Below, piece by piece: positions 42,452 to 51,173 of a stretch of DNA of 64,000 nucleotides. The notes beneath the pieces are model-generated. The model searched no databases, had not been told where the DNA came from, and saw only the letters and a list, made by a program, of their open reading frames with translations. The position numbers and the translations under genes are program-made. The DNA is from FEN-1250 sp039918615. GTDB taxonomy: Bacteria > Gemmatimonadota > Gemmatimonadetes > Gemmatimonadales > Gemmatimonadaceae. The stretch is taken from contig JBDSHG010000121.1 in assembly GCA_039918615.1 (NCBI GenBank), positions 18,317-82,316 on the forward strand, read 5' to 3'. How positions within the stretch are numbered: position 1 is the stretch's first letter; every line of letters starts with the position of its first letter.

Positions 42452-44935
42452 CTACGACGCCGCCTCGATCCGCATGCCGTAGAACGACCTGTAGACGAAC
42501 GTCGCGGAGATGAGGAAGAACACGAGCGCCAGCACGTGGGTGAGATTCCCCGGGTGCGAGGCACTCAGCGACACTGCCAGCTCGACCGCGAGCAGGCCGA
42601 ACAACGTCGTGAACTTGATGATCGGGTTGAGCGCCACCGACGACGTATCCTTGCACGGGTCGCCGACGATGTCGCCGACCACGGTCGCCTCGTGCAGCGC
42701 GGTTCCCTTCTGCTTGAGCTCGACCTCGACGATCTTCTTCGCATTGTCCCACGCGCCACCGGCATTCGCCATGAATACCGCCTGGTACAGCCCGAACAGC
42801 GCGATCGAGACGAGATAGCCGATGAAGAAGTACGGCTCGACGAACGCAAAGGCGAGCGTCGCGAAGAACACGCAGATGAAGATGTTGAGCATCCCCTTCT
42901 GTGCGTACTTGGTGCAGATCTCGACGACGGCCTTGCTGTCCTCCATCGACGCCTTGGTCGCGCCCTCGAGCTTGATGTTTTTCTTGATGTACTCGACTGC
43001 GCGATACGCACCCGTGGTCACGGCCTGGATCGACGCGCCGGTGAACCAGTAGATCATCGATCCGCCCGTGATCAGCCCGAGCAGGAATGGCGGGTGCAGC
43101 AGCGACAGATTGCCGATCAACTCCGGCTTCAGCCCATCCGTAAGCGCTACGATGATCGAGAAGATCATCGTCGTCGCACCGACGACCGCCGTGCCGATGA
43201 GCACCGGCTTCGCCGTCGCCTTGAAGGTGTTGCCGGCGCCATCGTTCTCCTCGAGCAGATGCTTCGCGCGCTCGAAGTTCACCTTGAAGCCGTACTTCGA
43301 CTGCAGCTCCTGCTCGATGTTCGGCAGCTGCTCGATGATCGAGAGCTCGAACACCGACTGCGCGTTGTCCGTCACCGGACCGTACGAGTCGACGGCGATC
43401 GTGACGGGACCCATGCCGAGGAAGCCGAAGGCCACGAGACCAAACGCGAAGACGGCGGGGGCCAGCATGATCCCGCCCTCCGTCGCCATGCCCGGCGTGA
43501 TCGCGGGAATGCCGAGGCTCACGTAGTAGCCCGCTGCCATCAGCCCCATGATCGTCATGCCCAACCAGTACGCGCTGAAGTTTCCAGCCACGAGCCCGGA
43601 GAGGATGTTGAGCGCCGCGCCGCCCTCGCGCGACGAGGAAACGACCTCGCGCACGTGCCGCGACGACGTCGAGGTGAACACCTTCACCAGCTCGGGGATG
43701 ATCGCGCCCGCGAGCGTACCGCAGGTGATGACCGTCGCGAGCTTCCACCAGAGCGTGCCGTCGCCGAGCGTCGGGATGATCATCTTCGACACGACGTACG
43801 TAAACGCCACCGAAATGATCGACGTCAGCCACACGAGCGTCGTGAGCGGCGTCTCGTAGTTCATGTTGTCGGCGTTCTGGAAGCGCGCCTTCGCGATCGC
43901 ACCGTTGATCAGATACGACAAGCCGCTCGCGATGACCATGACGATGCGCATCACGAAGATCCAGACGAGCAGTTGCACCTGGATCGTCGTATCCGGCACG
44001 GCCAGCAGGATGAATGCGATCAGCGCGACGCCCGTCACGCCGTACGTCTCGAAGCCGTCGGCACTCGGCCCAACCGAGTCGCCGGCATTGTCACCGACGC
44101 AATCCGCGATCACGCCCGGGTTGCGCGCGTCGTCTTCCTTCACGTTGAATACGATCTTCATGAGATCGGAGCCGATGTCGGCGATCTTCGTGAAGATGCC
44201 GCCCGCGATACGCAGCGCCGCGGCGCCGAGCGATTCACCGATCGCGAAGCCGATGAAGCACTGGCCCGCGTAGTCGCCCGGAATGAAGAGCAGAATGCTG
44301 AGCATGATCAGGAGCTCGACCGAGATCAGCAGCATGCCGATGCTCATACCGGCGCTCAACGGAATCGCGTAGCAGGGATAGGGCTTGCCGCGAAGGCTGG
44401 CGAACGCCGTCCGCGAGTTCGCGAACGTGTTGACGCGAATGCCGAACCACGCCACGCCGTAGCTGCCGGCGATGCCGAGGAGGCTGAAGGCGAGAATGAT
44501 CAGCACGCGGCCGGGCGTAAAGCTGAGGAGATAGCCGAAGTAGAGCACGATCACGGCGCCGATGAACACCTCGAGGAGAAGAATGAACTTCCCCTGCGTC
44601 GTCAGGTACGTCTTGCACGTCTCGTAGATCAGCTCGGACACCTCGAGCATCGACTCGTGCACGGGCATCGCCTTGAGCTTCGCATAGATCACGACGCCAA
44701 AGACGAGCCCCAGCGCGCAGACGATCAGCCCGTAGGTGAGCAGCGTGCTCCCCGGGATGCCGTTGAGGAAGGTGACCTGCGACAGGTCGGGCACCTTCAG
44801 ATTCGCCTCGCCGCCGACGGCGGGGCTATCCTGCCCGAGAGCGCGCAGCGCGGTGAGCGGAAGAGCCAGCATCGCAAGCATGATCGCCGGCCCGCGCGAG
44901 AGGATGCGTGAGAGCGAATGGTGCATTGTGTTCAT
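42452..44935 (-). CDS. hppA: Membrane-bound proton/sodium-translocating pyrophosphatase, divergent type
   Basis: About 827 residues and 16 or more helices, longer than common M-PPases. PPi-binding acidic motifs are kept (EDDARNPGVIADCVGDNAGD, VVGDIVGDPCKD), but the usual KAADVGADLVGKVE is changed to KIADIGSDLMKIVF. GNTFKATAK has Lys at the site that marks potassium-independent forms, so a K+-independent pump is likely; the ion (H+ or Na+) cannot be told. The N-terminal segment looks like a signal or extra helix. ATG 44935 has GGAG ten bases upstream. Confidence 0.9.
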   Translation of the reverse strand: MNTMHHSLSRILSRGPAIMLAMLALPLTALRALGQDSPAVGGEANLKVPDLSQVTFLNGIPGSTLLTYGLIVCALGLVFGVVIYAKLKAMPVHESMLEVSELIYETCKTYLTTQGKFILLLEVFIGAVIVLYFGYLLSFTPGRVLIILAFSLLGIAGSYGVAWFGIRVNTFANSRTAFASLRGKPYPCYAIPLSAGMSIGMLLISVELLIMLSILLFIPGDYAGQCFIGFAIGESLGAAALRIAGGIFTKIADIGSDLMKIVFNVKEDDARNPGVIADCVGDNAGDSVGPSADGFETYGVTGVALIAFILLAVPDTTIQVQLLVWIFVMRIVMVIASGLSYLINGAIAKARFQNADNMNYETPLTTLVWLTSIISVAFTYVVSKMIIPTLGDGTLWWKLATVITCGTLAGAIIPELVKVFTSTSSRHVREVVSSSREGGAALNILSGLVAGNFSAYWLGMTIMGLMAAGYYVSLGIPAITPGMATEGGIMLAPAVFAFGLVAFGFLGMGPVTIAVDSYGPVTDNAQSVFELSIIEQLPNIEQELQSKYGFKVNFERAKHLLEENDGAGNTFKATAKPVLIGTAVVGATTMIFSIIVALTDGLKPELIGNLSLLHPPFLLGLITGGSMIYWFTGASIQAVTTGAYRAVEYIKKNIKLEGATKASMEDSKAVVEICTKYAQKGMLNIFICVFFATLAFAFVEPYFFIGYLVSIALFGLYQAVFMANAGGAWDNAKKIVEVELKQKGTALHEATVVGDIVGDPCKDTSSVALNPIIKFTTLFGLLAVELAVSLSASHPGNLTHVLALVFFLISATFVYRSFYGMRIEAAS

Positions 44936-45030
44936 CAGTGAAAATCTCCAGTGAGGTACAAAAGCCGCCGCGCCATTGGCCGCGAGCGGGAAGAGCGAGG
45001 GTCGAACGCGCTCGGCTGCGCGGTGAGGCA

Positions 45031-46530
45031 CTACACGGCCTCCACACGGCGCCAGAGCGCGTACACCGGGATGCCGACCAGCACGATCACGAGCCCCGAA
45101 AGCGCCTGGGTGCGCGTCTGCGGCGCGAGCAGCAGGATGATCGACACAGCGCCCGCGAGCACGATGTAGAGCGCGGGGAGAAACGGATAGCCGACGGCGC
45201 GGTACGGGCGCTCGATCTCGGGATGCTTCCGCCGCAGGATGAAGAGCCCGATGGTGGTGAGCACGTAGAAGAGCAGCGCCGCAAAGATCACGTAGTCGAG
45301 CAGCTGGCTATACGTGCCCGTCAGGCAGAGGAGCGACACCCACACCGATTGTACGATGAGAGCGAACGACGGAACTGCCTTCGCGTTGAGTGTGGCGGCG
45401 CGGCGGAAGAACAGCTTGTCGCGGGCCATCGCGAAGTAGACGCGCGCGCCGGCGAGGATCAATCCGTTGTTGCAGCCGAACGTCGAGATCAGGATCGCGA
45501 TCGCCATGAACGTCGCGCCGCTCGCGCCGAACACCACTTCAGCCGCCGCCGTGCCGACGCGATCCTGCGTCGCGTGCTCGATCCCGCGCGCGAGCACCGT
45601 CGCGCCATCCGCGGCGCCGTGCAGCGGAAGCACCTGCAGATACGAAATGTTCGCGAGGATGTACAGAAGGCTCACCAGCCCCGTCCCGAACACGAGCGCC
45701 AGCGGGAGATTCCGCCGCGGATTCTGCACCTCGGCCGCAGCGAAGGTCACGTTGTTCCACGCGTCGCTCGAGAAGAGCGAGCCGACCATCGCCGCGCCGG
45801 CGGCGAGCACGAACGCGCTGGTGATCGACGGTCCTGTCGCGAACGCCGCGCCGAAGTTCGCCGCGATCGCGGTGCTGTTCCGCCCAAGCACGAACCCGAT
45901 AATGATCAGCACCGCGAGCGTGCCCGCCTTCACGAAGGAGAGCGTCGTCTGCACGAGCTTTCCTTCGCGCACGCCGCGCAGATTCACCCAGGTGAGCAGC
46001 CACACGGTCGCGAGTCCAAGGAGCCGCTGCGGCGTGAGTCCGAGCTGGATCGCCGCCGAGGGATCGACACAGCCGAGCGCGCGGAAGCAGACGTCCGCCT
46101 GCGGGAACCACGGGTAGCGGTCGGGGGTGATCGCGGGCCAGAGCACGCCGGCGAAACGCCCGAAGGCGACCGCGACGGCCGCGATCGTCCCCGTCTGGAT
46201 GACAAGGAAAAGGGTCCACCCATAGAGGAAACCCATGAGAGGACCCATCGACTCGCGGAGGAAAACGTACTGCCCTCCAGCTCGGGGATACATCGCCGCG
46301 AGCTCCCCGTAGGCGAGCGCACCGAGCAGGGTAATGAGTCCGGTGAGAACCCAGATGATGATGAGCCAGAGGGGCGAGCCGACTGCGCGCGAGATCGCTG
46401 CCGAGACGATGAAGATGCCGGAGCCGATCATCGATCCGGCGACGAGCATCGTCGCATCCGTCAGGGTCATGGCCCGGACGAATTCGGTGGGAGACTGCGT
46501 ACCGTCGCGCTCGACGTTCCCAGCGGTCAT
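45031..46530 (-). CDS. APC-family amino acid permease, LAT-like type
   Basis: 499 residues, about 12 helices. LVAGSMIGSGIFIVSAAISRAVGSP is the APC substrate-binding start and YGELAAMYPRAGGQYVFLRES follows; FAAAEVQNPRRNLPLALVFG is typical of L-type transporters. It probably moves neutral amino acids or polyamines. A GAGGAAG site precedes ATG 46530. The 95-base gap to hppA shows no clear promoter. In the 150 bases upstream, before the TonB-like gene, I see nothing definite. Confidence 0.88.
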   Translation of the reverse strand: MTAGNVERDGTQSPTEFVRAMTLTDATMLVAGSMIGSGIFIVSAAISRAVGSPLWLIIIWVLTGLITLLGALAYGELAAMYPRAGGQYVFLRESMGPLMGFLYGWTLFLVIQTGTIAAVAVAFGRFAGVLWPAITPDRYPWFPQADVCFRALGCVDPSAAIQLGLTPQRLLGLATVWLLTWVNLRGVREGKLVQTTLSFVKAGTLAVLIIIGFVLGRNSTAIAANFGAAFATGPSITSAFVLAAGAAMVGSLFSSDAWNNVTFAAAEVQNPRRNLPLALVFGTGLVSLLYILANISYLQVLPLHGAADGATVLARGIEHATQDRVGTAAAEVVFGASGATFMAIAILISTFGCNNGLILAGARVYFAMARDKLFFRRAATLNAKAVPSFALIVQSVWVSLLCLTGTYSQLLDYVIFAALLFYVLTTIGLFILRRKHPEIERPYRAVGYPFLPALYIVLAGAVSIILLLAPQTRTQALSGLVIVLVGIPVYALWRRVEAV

Positions 46531-46680
46531 GTACTTCCTCGATCGATGCGGATTGGACGCAGGCAGGAGCGCCGGGCACGACCCGAAATAACCGGTCCCG
46601 CGGCGGGCGGTAAATCGGGGGGAAAGTAACGGCCCAGTCAGCAGATGCGCTAGGTCGCAGGTGCCGCGGATGTGAGGTGG

Positions 46681-47535
46681 CTAGAGACTCAGCGGAATGT
46701 CCACGCCGGCGGCGACGGGAGTGCCATCCGCGCGATGTGCGGGGCGCCACTTGAACTGCATGAAGCGATCGCGAAGGCGGCGATCGTAGCCGGAGTTGCC
46801 GGTATCGATGTCGAGGCGGGCGACGCGTCCGGTGTCGTCTATCTCGAAGTGGATCACGAAGGTCTTCCCTTTGAGCCCGCCGGGCACGGGGAGCTCGGGA
46901 ATGAGCAGGAGCTCCGGCGTGGGCGGAAAGATCGTTCCCTCCCCTCCGCCATTCGCTGGTCCGACGCCGGAGCCGCGCCCGGTTCCGGCGCCGGTGCCCG
47001 TCCCTCCGCCCGTCCCTGGGCCGGCGCCCGGACCGCCGGTGGTGCCCGCCCCATTCCCTGGGCCGGGCGCATTGCCCGCCGCGACGGTGACTGGTGTGCT
47101 ATCGGGCTTCGTCTCGGCCGCCGCGGCGGTTGGCGGAGGCACGGTGGCAGGGGGGACGACTGCAGGCTTGGGCGGCGGAATCGGCGTCGGCACGGGCGGC
47201 ACGAGCGCGTTCGGCTTGGGCGGCACAGCCGGAGGCGGCGGCGGTGGCGCCACCTGCACGAAGCGCAGATCCTCCTTCGTATACGGATCGCGCGCGCCGC
47301 CTCTGCTCCCGCCGCCGCCGCCGCCCGCGGGTCCGGCGCCGCCCGCGCCTCGCGTCGCGTTTTCCGCGTTGTGCACGATGAGCAGCGGCACGATCATGAG
47401 CGCGAGCAGGAGCAGATGGAGCGCGAGCGAAATCGCGCCCGCCCATTTGGTGTCCCGGCGTTCCGGAACTCCAACCGGCGGACGATACGGCGGATGCGTG
47501 ACGGGCGGCTCGCTCGGAGCCTCGTACGATGACAT
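46681..47535 (-). CDS. TonB-family energy transducer, Gly/Pro-rich
   Basis: 284 residues: one N-terminal transmembrane helix (about 31-53), then Gly-rich and Pro-rich stretches (QVAPPPPPPAVPP, GTGGGTGTGAG) that span the periplasm, and a C-terminal TonB-like domain (FVIHFEIDDTGRVARLDID, FKWRPAHRADGTPV). It would pass proton-motive force to outer-membrane receptors with ExbB/ExbD. It lies after a terminator, so it may be on its own transcript. It is less like the other two TonB-like genes than they are to each other. Confidence 0.82.
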   Translation of the reverse strand: MSSYEAPSEPPVTHPPYRPPVGVPERRDTKWAGAISLALHLLLLALMIVPLLIVHNAENATRGAGGAGPAGGGGGGSRGGARDPYTKEDLRFVQVAPPPPPPAVPPKPNALVPPVPTPIPPPKPAVVPPATVPPPTAAAAETKPDSTPVTVAAGNAPGPGNGAGTTGGPGAGPGTGGGTGTGAGTGRGSGVGPANGGGEGTIFPPTPELLLIPELPVPGGLKGKTFVIHFEIDDTGRVARLDIDTGNSGYDRRLRDRFMQFKWRPAHRADGTPVAAGVDIPLSL

Positions 47536-47559
47536 GTCGATGATTGACCTCCGGCTCCC

Positions 47560-47605
47560 CCGAAAAATAACGCGACGGACACACCCTGAGATGCGCCCGT
47601 CGCGT
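47560..47605 (-). terminator. Intrinsic terminator after exbD
   Basis: A 9-bp stem (ACGCGACGG with CCGTCGCGT) around an 18-base loop, followed on the minus strand by TTATTTTT. It lies 50 bases past the exbD stop. Confidence 0.75.
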
Positions 47606-47654
47606 GTACTACGATGTCCGCGTCGCCGAGGTTCCGGCGACCACGCCCTTCAGC

Positions 47655-48074
47655 TCACGCCTTGGGCACGTCCTTCGGCGGAATACCAATGACCTTGACG
47701 CCTGCACCGCGCGCCTGGTCCATGCCGAAGATCACATCCTGATATTTCACTGCCGGATCGCCCTTGACGAAGATGATCTTGTCGGGGCGGCCCTCGTACA
47801 CATCCTTCAGCCGCTTGGCGAGATTGTCCTTGGTCACTGCCTCGCTGTTGATCTTGTACGTGCCGCCAGGCAGCACCTGCAGCACGATCTGATCGGGCGC
47901 CTGCGTCGTCGTCTGCGGTTGCGGCGTCGGATCCGGGAGCTGCAGATCGATCGCCTTCCGCATCATCGGCACCGCCATGATGAAGATGACCAGCAGCACC
48001 AGCAGCACGTCGATCATCGGCGTGACGTTGATGTCGTTCGAGAGCCCAGTGTTCCCACCAGATGTCATTGCCAT
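47655..48074 (-). CDS. exbD: ExbD/TolR biopolymer transport protein (distal copy)
   Basis: 139 residues from ATG 48074 with GGAG seven bases upstream. One N-terminal helix follows INVTPMIDVLLVLLVIFIM, with the critical Asp (PMIDV) in the membrane, then a periplasmic domain. It forms the proton channel with ExbB. It lies ten bases after a second exbD, which is 155 residues and moderately different, so two ExbD paralogues are made together. Confidence 0.92.
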   Translation of the reverse strand: MAMTSGGNTGLSNDINVTPMIDVLLVLLVIFIMAVPMMRKAIDLQLPDPTPQPQTTTQAPDQIVLQVLPGGTYKINSEAVTKDNLAKRLKDVYEGRPDKIIFVKGDPAVKYQDVIFGMDQARGAGVKVIGIPPKDVPKA

Positions 48075-48084
48075 GCGAATTCTC

Positions 48085-48552
48085 CTACGGCTTCTTGGTG
48101 GTTTTCGGGAAATCGCCCGCGACCGTCGACTCCGTTCCCGGCTGCTGATCCGAAATTGCGCCGAGCACACGAACGCCGTTGTGCGCGGCGATGTCGATCG
48201 CGTCGAGCACCTTGGAATAGTCGAGATTCTTGTCTGCCTTCAGGTACAGGATCTTGTCCGTCGTGCGCGCATCGAAGATCACCTTGAGCTGCTGTGGAAG
48301 CGTGGCGTTGTCGATGTGCCTCTTGTTCAGATAGTACTCTCCGAACGCATCGATCCCGAGCACCTGGTCTTCGTTCTCTTCCGGATGCGACTTGAGGTTG
48401 ATGCCGACGGGCGGCTGCGCCTGGAACCCAGCATTGATGAGCGGCGTCACGACCATGAAAATGATCAGCAGCACGAGCATGACGTCGATCATCGGCGTGA
48501 CGTTCGGGGACGACGCGACACCGCCGCCTGTCCCCGCGCTTGACATGGCCAT
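48085..48552 (-). CDS. exbD: ExbD/TolR biopolymer transport protein (proximal copy)
   Basis: 155 residues with GAGGAG upstream of ATG 48552. The membrane helix SPNVTPMIDVMLVLLIIFMV contains the conserved Asp. The periplasmic part has an extra acidic insert (KSHPEENEDQVLGIDAFGEYY). It lies 26 bases after exbB. Paired with the second exbD it may allow heteromeric ExbB-ExbD channels. Confidence 0.92.
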   Translation of the reverse strand: MAMSSAGTGGGVASSPNVTPMIDVMLVLLIIFMVVTPLINAGFQAQPPVGINLKSHPEENEDQVLGIDAFGEYYLNKRHIDNATLPQQLKVIFDARTTDKILYLKADKNLDYSKVLDAIDIAAHNGVRVLGAISDQQPGTESTVAGDFPKTTKKP

Positions 48553-48578
48553 GATCTATCTCCTCTGAATGGCCGCGT

Positions 48579-49313
48579 TTACTGCGAGATGGGGCCTGAG
48601 CCGCCCGTGGTGTTGAACTCACGGGTGAAGCGCGAACGGCCGAACTCACCAGCAACACCCTTGATCAGATAGTCGATCATTTCCTTCGAGGTGTACGTCA
48701 TCTCGACGGAGAGATTGTCGATCTTCGTGGTGAAGTAGTTGAATGCCCACACCGCCGGAATCGCGACGAGCAGACCGAACGCCGTCGTGATCAGCGCCTC
48801 GGCGACACCGGCCGAGATCGCGCCCATTCCGCCCGCGCCCGACTGCGCCATACCAGTGAACGCGTTCACGATTCCCATCGTCGTGCCGAGCAGACCGACG
48901 AACGGCGCCGTGGCACCGACCGTCGCGAGCACGGCCAGACCGCGCTTCAGCTCGGAGAGAATGATCATCATGTTGCGCTCGACGGCACGCTCTGCCGAGT
49001 TGATGTCGGCGACGGTGACGGAGCCATCCTGCAGTAGTGGCTTCACTTCGCCAAGCGCGCCGCCGAGCACGCGGGCGACGTGCGACTTCTTGTAGCTCTC
49101 GGCCAGACGGATCGCCTCATTGAGGTTGTCCTCTTCGAGGAACTGCGAGAACTCCGGCGCGAACTTGCGCGTCTCGGACTGCGCCTTACGCAGCGTCCAC
49201 CACTTGCCGACCATCACGGTGAGCGAATAGACCGACATGATCGCGAGCGCGAACACGATTCCCTTCGCGAAGCCGCCCATCGATTGAAAGAGCGCAAGTA
49301 ACGAAATGCCCAT
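48579..49313 (-). CDS. exbB: ExbB/TolQ/MotA-family proton channel protein
   Basis: 244 residues with GGAGAAG upstream. Three helices: an N-terminal one (GIVFALAIMSVYSLTVMVG), and two in the conserved VGATAPFVGLLGTTMGIVNAF and EALITTAFGLLVAIPAVWAFNYF. It builds the pentamer around the ExbD helices. It is between tonB and exbD genes in the transcript. Confidence 0.94.
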   Translation of the reverse strand: MGISLLALFQSMGGFAKGIVFALAIMSVYSLTVMVGKWWTLRKAQSETRKFAPEFSQFLEEDNLNEAIRLAESYKKSHVARVLGGALGEVKPLLQDGSVTVADINSAERAVERNMMIILSELKRGLAVLATVGATAPFVGLLGTTMGIVNAFTGMAQSGAGGMGAISAGVAEALITTAFGLLVAIPAVWAFNYFTTKIDNLSVEMTYTSKEMIDYLIKGVAGEFGRSRFTREFNTTGGSGPISQ

Positions 49314-49363
49314 TTGATCTTCTCCGAGATGAAAAGACGAAAAGTGAAATTGCCGTGGTCAGC

Positions 49364-50077
49364 TCAATGATTTGGTGCGACGAACTTCAGTGGCAACTGC
49401 ACGATCTGCTTGACCCTGTGCCCGCCCGCTTCGGCCGGATAGAAGCGCCACTGCGGCAATATCGACTTCAGTGACGATGCGAAGAGATCGTTGCTCGCCT
49501 TCAGAACCTTGAAGGTGCTCATCTCCGCTCTGCCCGACGTGTCGACAACGAACTGCGCCAGGACTTCGCCTTCGACGCGGGAGCTCTCCAGCATCGACGG
49601 ATACTTCGGATTCGGATTGCCCTCGCGAGGAAGCGCAGGCTTCTCGACCTGGAACTCGAAATACGGCTGATCCGTGGGCTGTGCGACGCCACCGACGACC
49701 CCATTCGCCTTTCCACCGGCGACACCCTTCCCCGAGAAATCCTTTTCATCGGTGACGGCCTTGGAGAGATCGATGTCCGGAAGCTTGTCCGGGATGTTGA
49801 TCGGCGCGGTGAGGACCTGAAATCCCTTTGGCGGTGGCGGCGCAGCGACTACGTCCGGCGGGGGCGGCTTGGGCTCATCCGGCGGCGGGGGCGGCGGCTC
49901 GGGCGCCTTTGCGAAGATCACGTCTTCCTGACGGTTCTTCTCGACGATCTTCTGGCCCGCGTGCGCGGTGACGTACACGGCCAGCGTGATGATGATCGCG
50001 TGCAGCGCGACGCTGACGAAAGTACCGCCAATACCTCCCTTCTTTTGCGGCTTCGACTCGATCAGGTTGTTGAACAT
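49364..50077 (-). CDS. tonB: TonB-family energy transducer, proline-rich
   Basis: 237 residues: short cytoplasmic tail, one helix (about 20-38), a Pro-rich segment (EPPPPPPDEPKPPPPD) and a C-terminal TonB domain (GEVLAQFVVDTSGRAEMSTFKV, QWRFYPAEAGGH). It is directly upstream of exbB by 50 bases. The next gene upstream is a clear paralogue in which the Pro-rich part is reduced, so this is the likely functional TonB of the pair. Confidence 0.88.
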   Translation of the reverse strand: MFNNLIESKPQKKGGIGGTFVSVALHAIIITLAVYVTAHAGQKIVEKNRQEDVIFAKAPEPPPPPPDEPKPPPPDVVAAPPPPKGFQVLTAPINIPDKLPDIDLSKAVTDEKDFSGKGVAGGKANGVVGGVAQPTDQPYFEFQVEKPALPREGNPNPKYPSMLESSRVEGEVLAQFVVDTSGRAEMSTFKVLKASNDLFASSLKSILPQWRFYPAEAGGHRVKQIVQLPLKFVAPNH

Positions 50078-50310
50078 GCGCCTGGAGAATGGAGAGAGTA
50101 GGCGAGCACTGTGACAGACCTGGAACGCAACCTACGACTCATCGGTATCGATGGGATGCGGCCATCATTAAGAAATCATGAAGGCCGGGTTAGCATATAT
50201 TCACACATCGTGCCGGGCGTTCTGGCCGCGCTCGCTCGTGGAGTGGATCACTTGTTTCCAAGTCTGAAGAGAGTGAGCAAGCTCGGCGGCAGACAGGCGC
50301 GCATCCTATC

Positions 50311-51021
50311 TCAGTGCTGAGGCGCGACGAACCGCAACGGCAGCTGCACGACCTGCCTGACCCTGTGCCCTCCCGCCTCGGCCGAATAGAAGCGCCACTT
50401 CGGAAGAGTCGACTCGAGCGACCGTGCAAAGAGCTCGTTGGATGCCTGCACTACCCGGAACGTGCTCATGTCGGCGCGGCCGAGCGTGTCGACGACGAAC
50501 TGCACGAGTACAACGCCCGCGACGCGCGAGCTCTCGAGAAGAGCCGGGTATCGCGGAATCGGATTTCCGCTGCGTGGGAGGGCTGGCTTCTCGACCTGCG
50601 AGGCGAAGAGCGGCTCCCCGCCATCGCCTGCAGCGCTCACGCCAACCGCTGCCGTGTCTCCCGCGACCGAAGATCCGAACAGCGAGCCAGCGTGTGTCAC
50701 GGGAGCGATGGGTGCAGCCGGGGAGATCGCTTCGGGGATAGCCACCGGAAATTCGAGAACGAGAGGCGGTTTCGCCGGCAGCTGCGGCACGGGCGAGTGC
50801 GCGACGCGCCGCGCCGGCGCCGATTGCCGTCTCTCCACCTTCGGATTCGCGGTATACACGAGATGCACGGTGTCGGCGACGAACCGCGTACTCGCCTCAC
50901 CAGCGTTCGCGGTTGCATACGCCGCGACTGTGATCACGCTCGCATGGATCGCGATGCTCACGAGCGTTCCGCGCACCGACTTCTGCGACACGCGTTTCGA
51001 CTCGATCAGATTGATGGACAT
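50311..51021 (-). CDS. TonB-family protein, duplicated copy with reduced proline-rich region
   Basis: 236 residues from ATG 51021. It is closely similar to the downstream tonB across the N-terminus (NLIESKRVSQKS) and C-terminal domain (QFVVDTLGRADMSTFRV, KWRFYSAEAGGHRVRQVVQLPL), pointing to tandem duplication. The middle is weakly Pro-rich and shorter in span. It sits downstream of a sensor-kinase gene with a promoter-like region. The 233 bases before the next tonB hold no gene but an AT-rich patch at about 50165-50215. Confidence 0.83.
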   Translation of the reverse strand: MSINLIESKRVSQKSVRGTLVSIAIHASVITVAAYATANAGEASTRFVADTVHLVYTANPKVERRQSAPARRVAHSPVPQLPAKPPLVLEFPVAIPEAISPAAPIAPVTHAGSLFGSSVAGDTAAVGVSAAGDGGEPLFASQVEKPALPRSGNPIPRYPALLESSRVAGVVLVQFVVDTLGRADMSTFRVVQASNELFARSLESTLPKWRFYSAEAGGHRVRQVVQLPLRFVAPQH

Positions 51022-51071
51022 ATGTGGAGTCTCCCAGGTGAGAGCGTAAGCGAGCATCATCCCTGGGTTTC

Positions 51072-51100
51072 AGTCTAGGATGCGATGTTATCGCGATCCT
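51072..51100 (-). promoter_or_regulatory. Possible activator-dependent promoter of the duplicated tonB-like gene
   Basis: A -10-like TAGACT lies 17 bases from a poor -35 (AGGATC). A pair of direct repeats ends at the -35, as in response-regulator-activated promoters. Predicted leader is about 45 bases. Confidence 0.35.
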
Positions 51101-51139
51101 TTCGCACGCATTACGAACCGGCTTTCGAGCGCATTACGA
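51099..51139. repeat. Tandem direct repeats, possible response-regulator operator
   Basis: CTTTCGCACGCATTACGA at 51099-51116 and CTTTCGAGCGCATTACGA at 51122-51139: two 18-base repeats with two mismatches and a period of 23 bases, about two helical turns. They lie between the sensor kinase gene and the tonB-like gene it precedes. Confidence 0.6.
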
Positions 51140-51173
51140 TTTCGTGAACCGATCGTTAACGCGCGCGTAGCGA

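Noticed and set aside
42425..44911. An 828-codon plus-strand frame antisense to hppA
   Set aside because: Same shadow effect in GC-rich DNA; the minus-strand pyrophosphatase is clearly real.
46950..47350. Repetitive Gly/Pro-coding DNA that might be mistaken for a repeat array
   Set aside because: Irregular units, in frame in a TonB-like protein; not CRISPR or a mobile element.
50078..50310. Open frame and AT-rich patch in the 233-base gap between tonB copies
   Set aside because: The frame has no start signal or motif, and no -35/-10 pair with good spacing was found.
51150..51173. Possible hairpin (CGATCG/CGATC) after the sensor kinase gene
   Set aside because: Short stem, long loop and no U-run; too weak to call.
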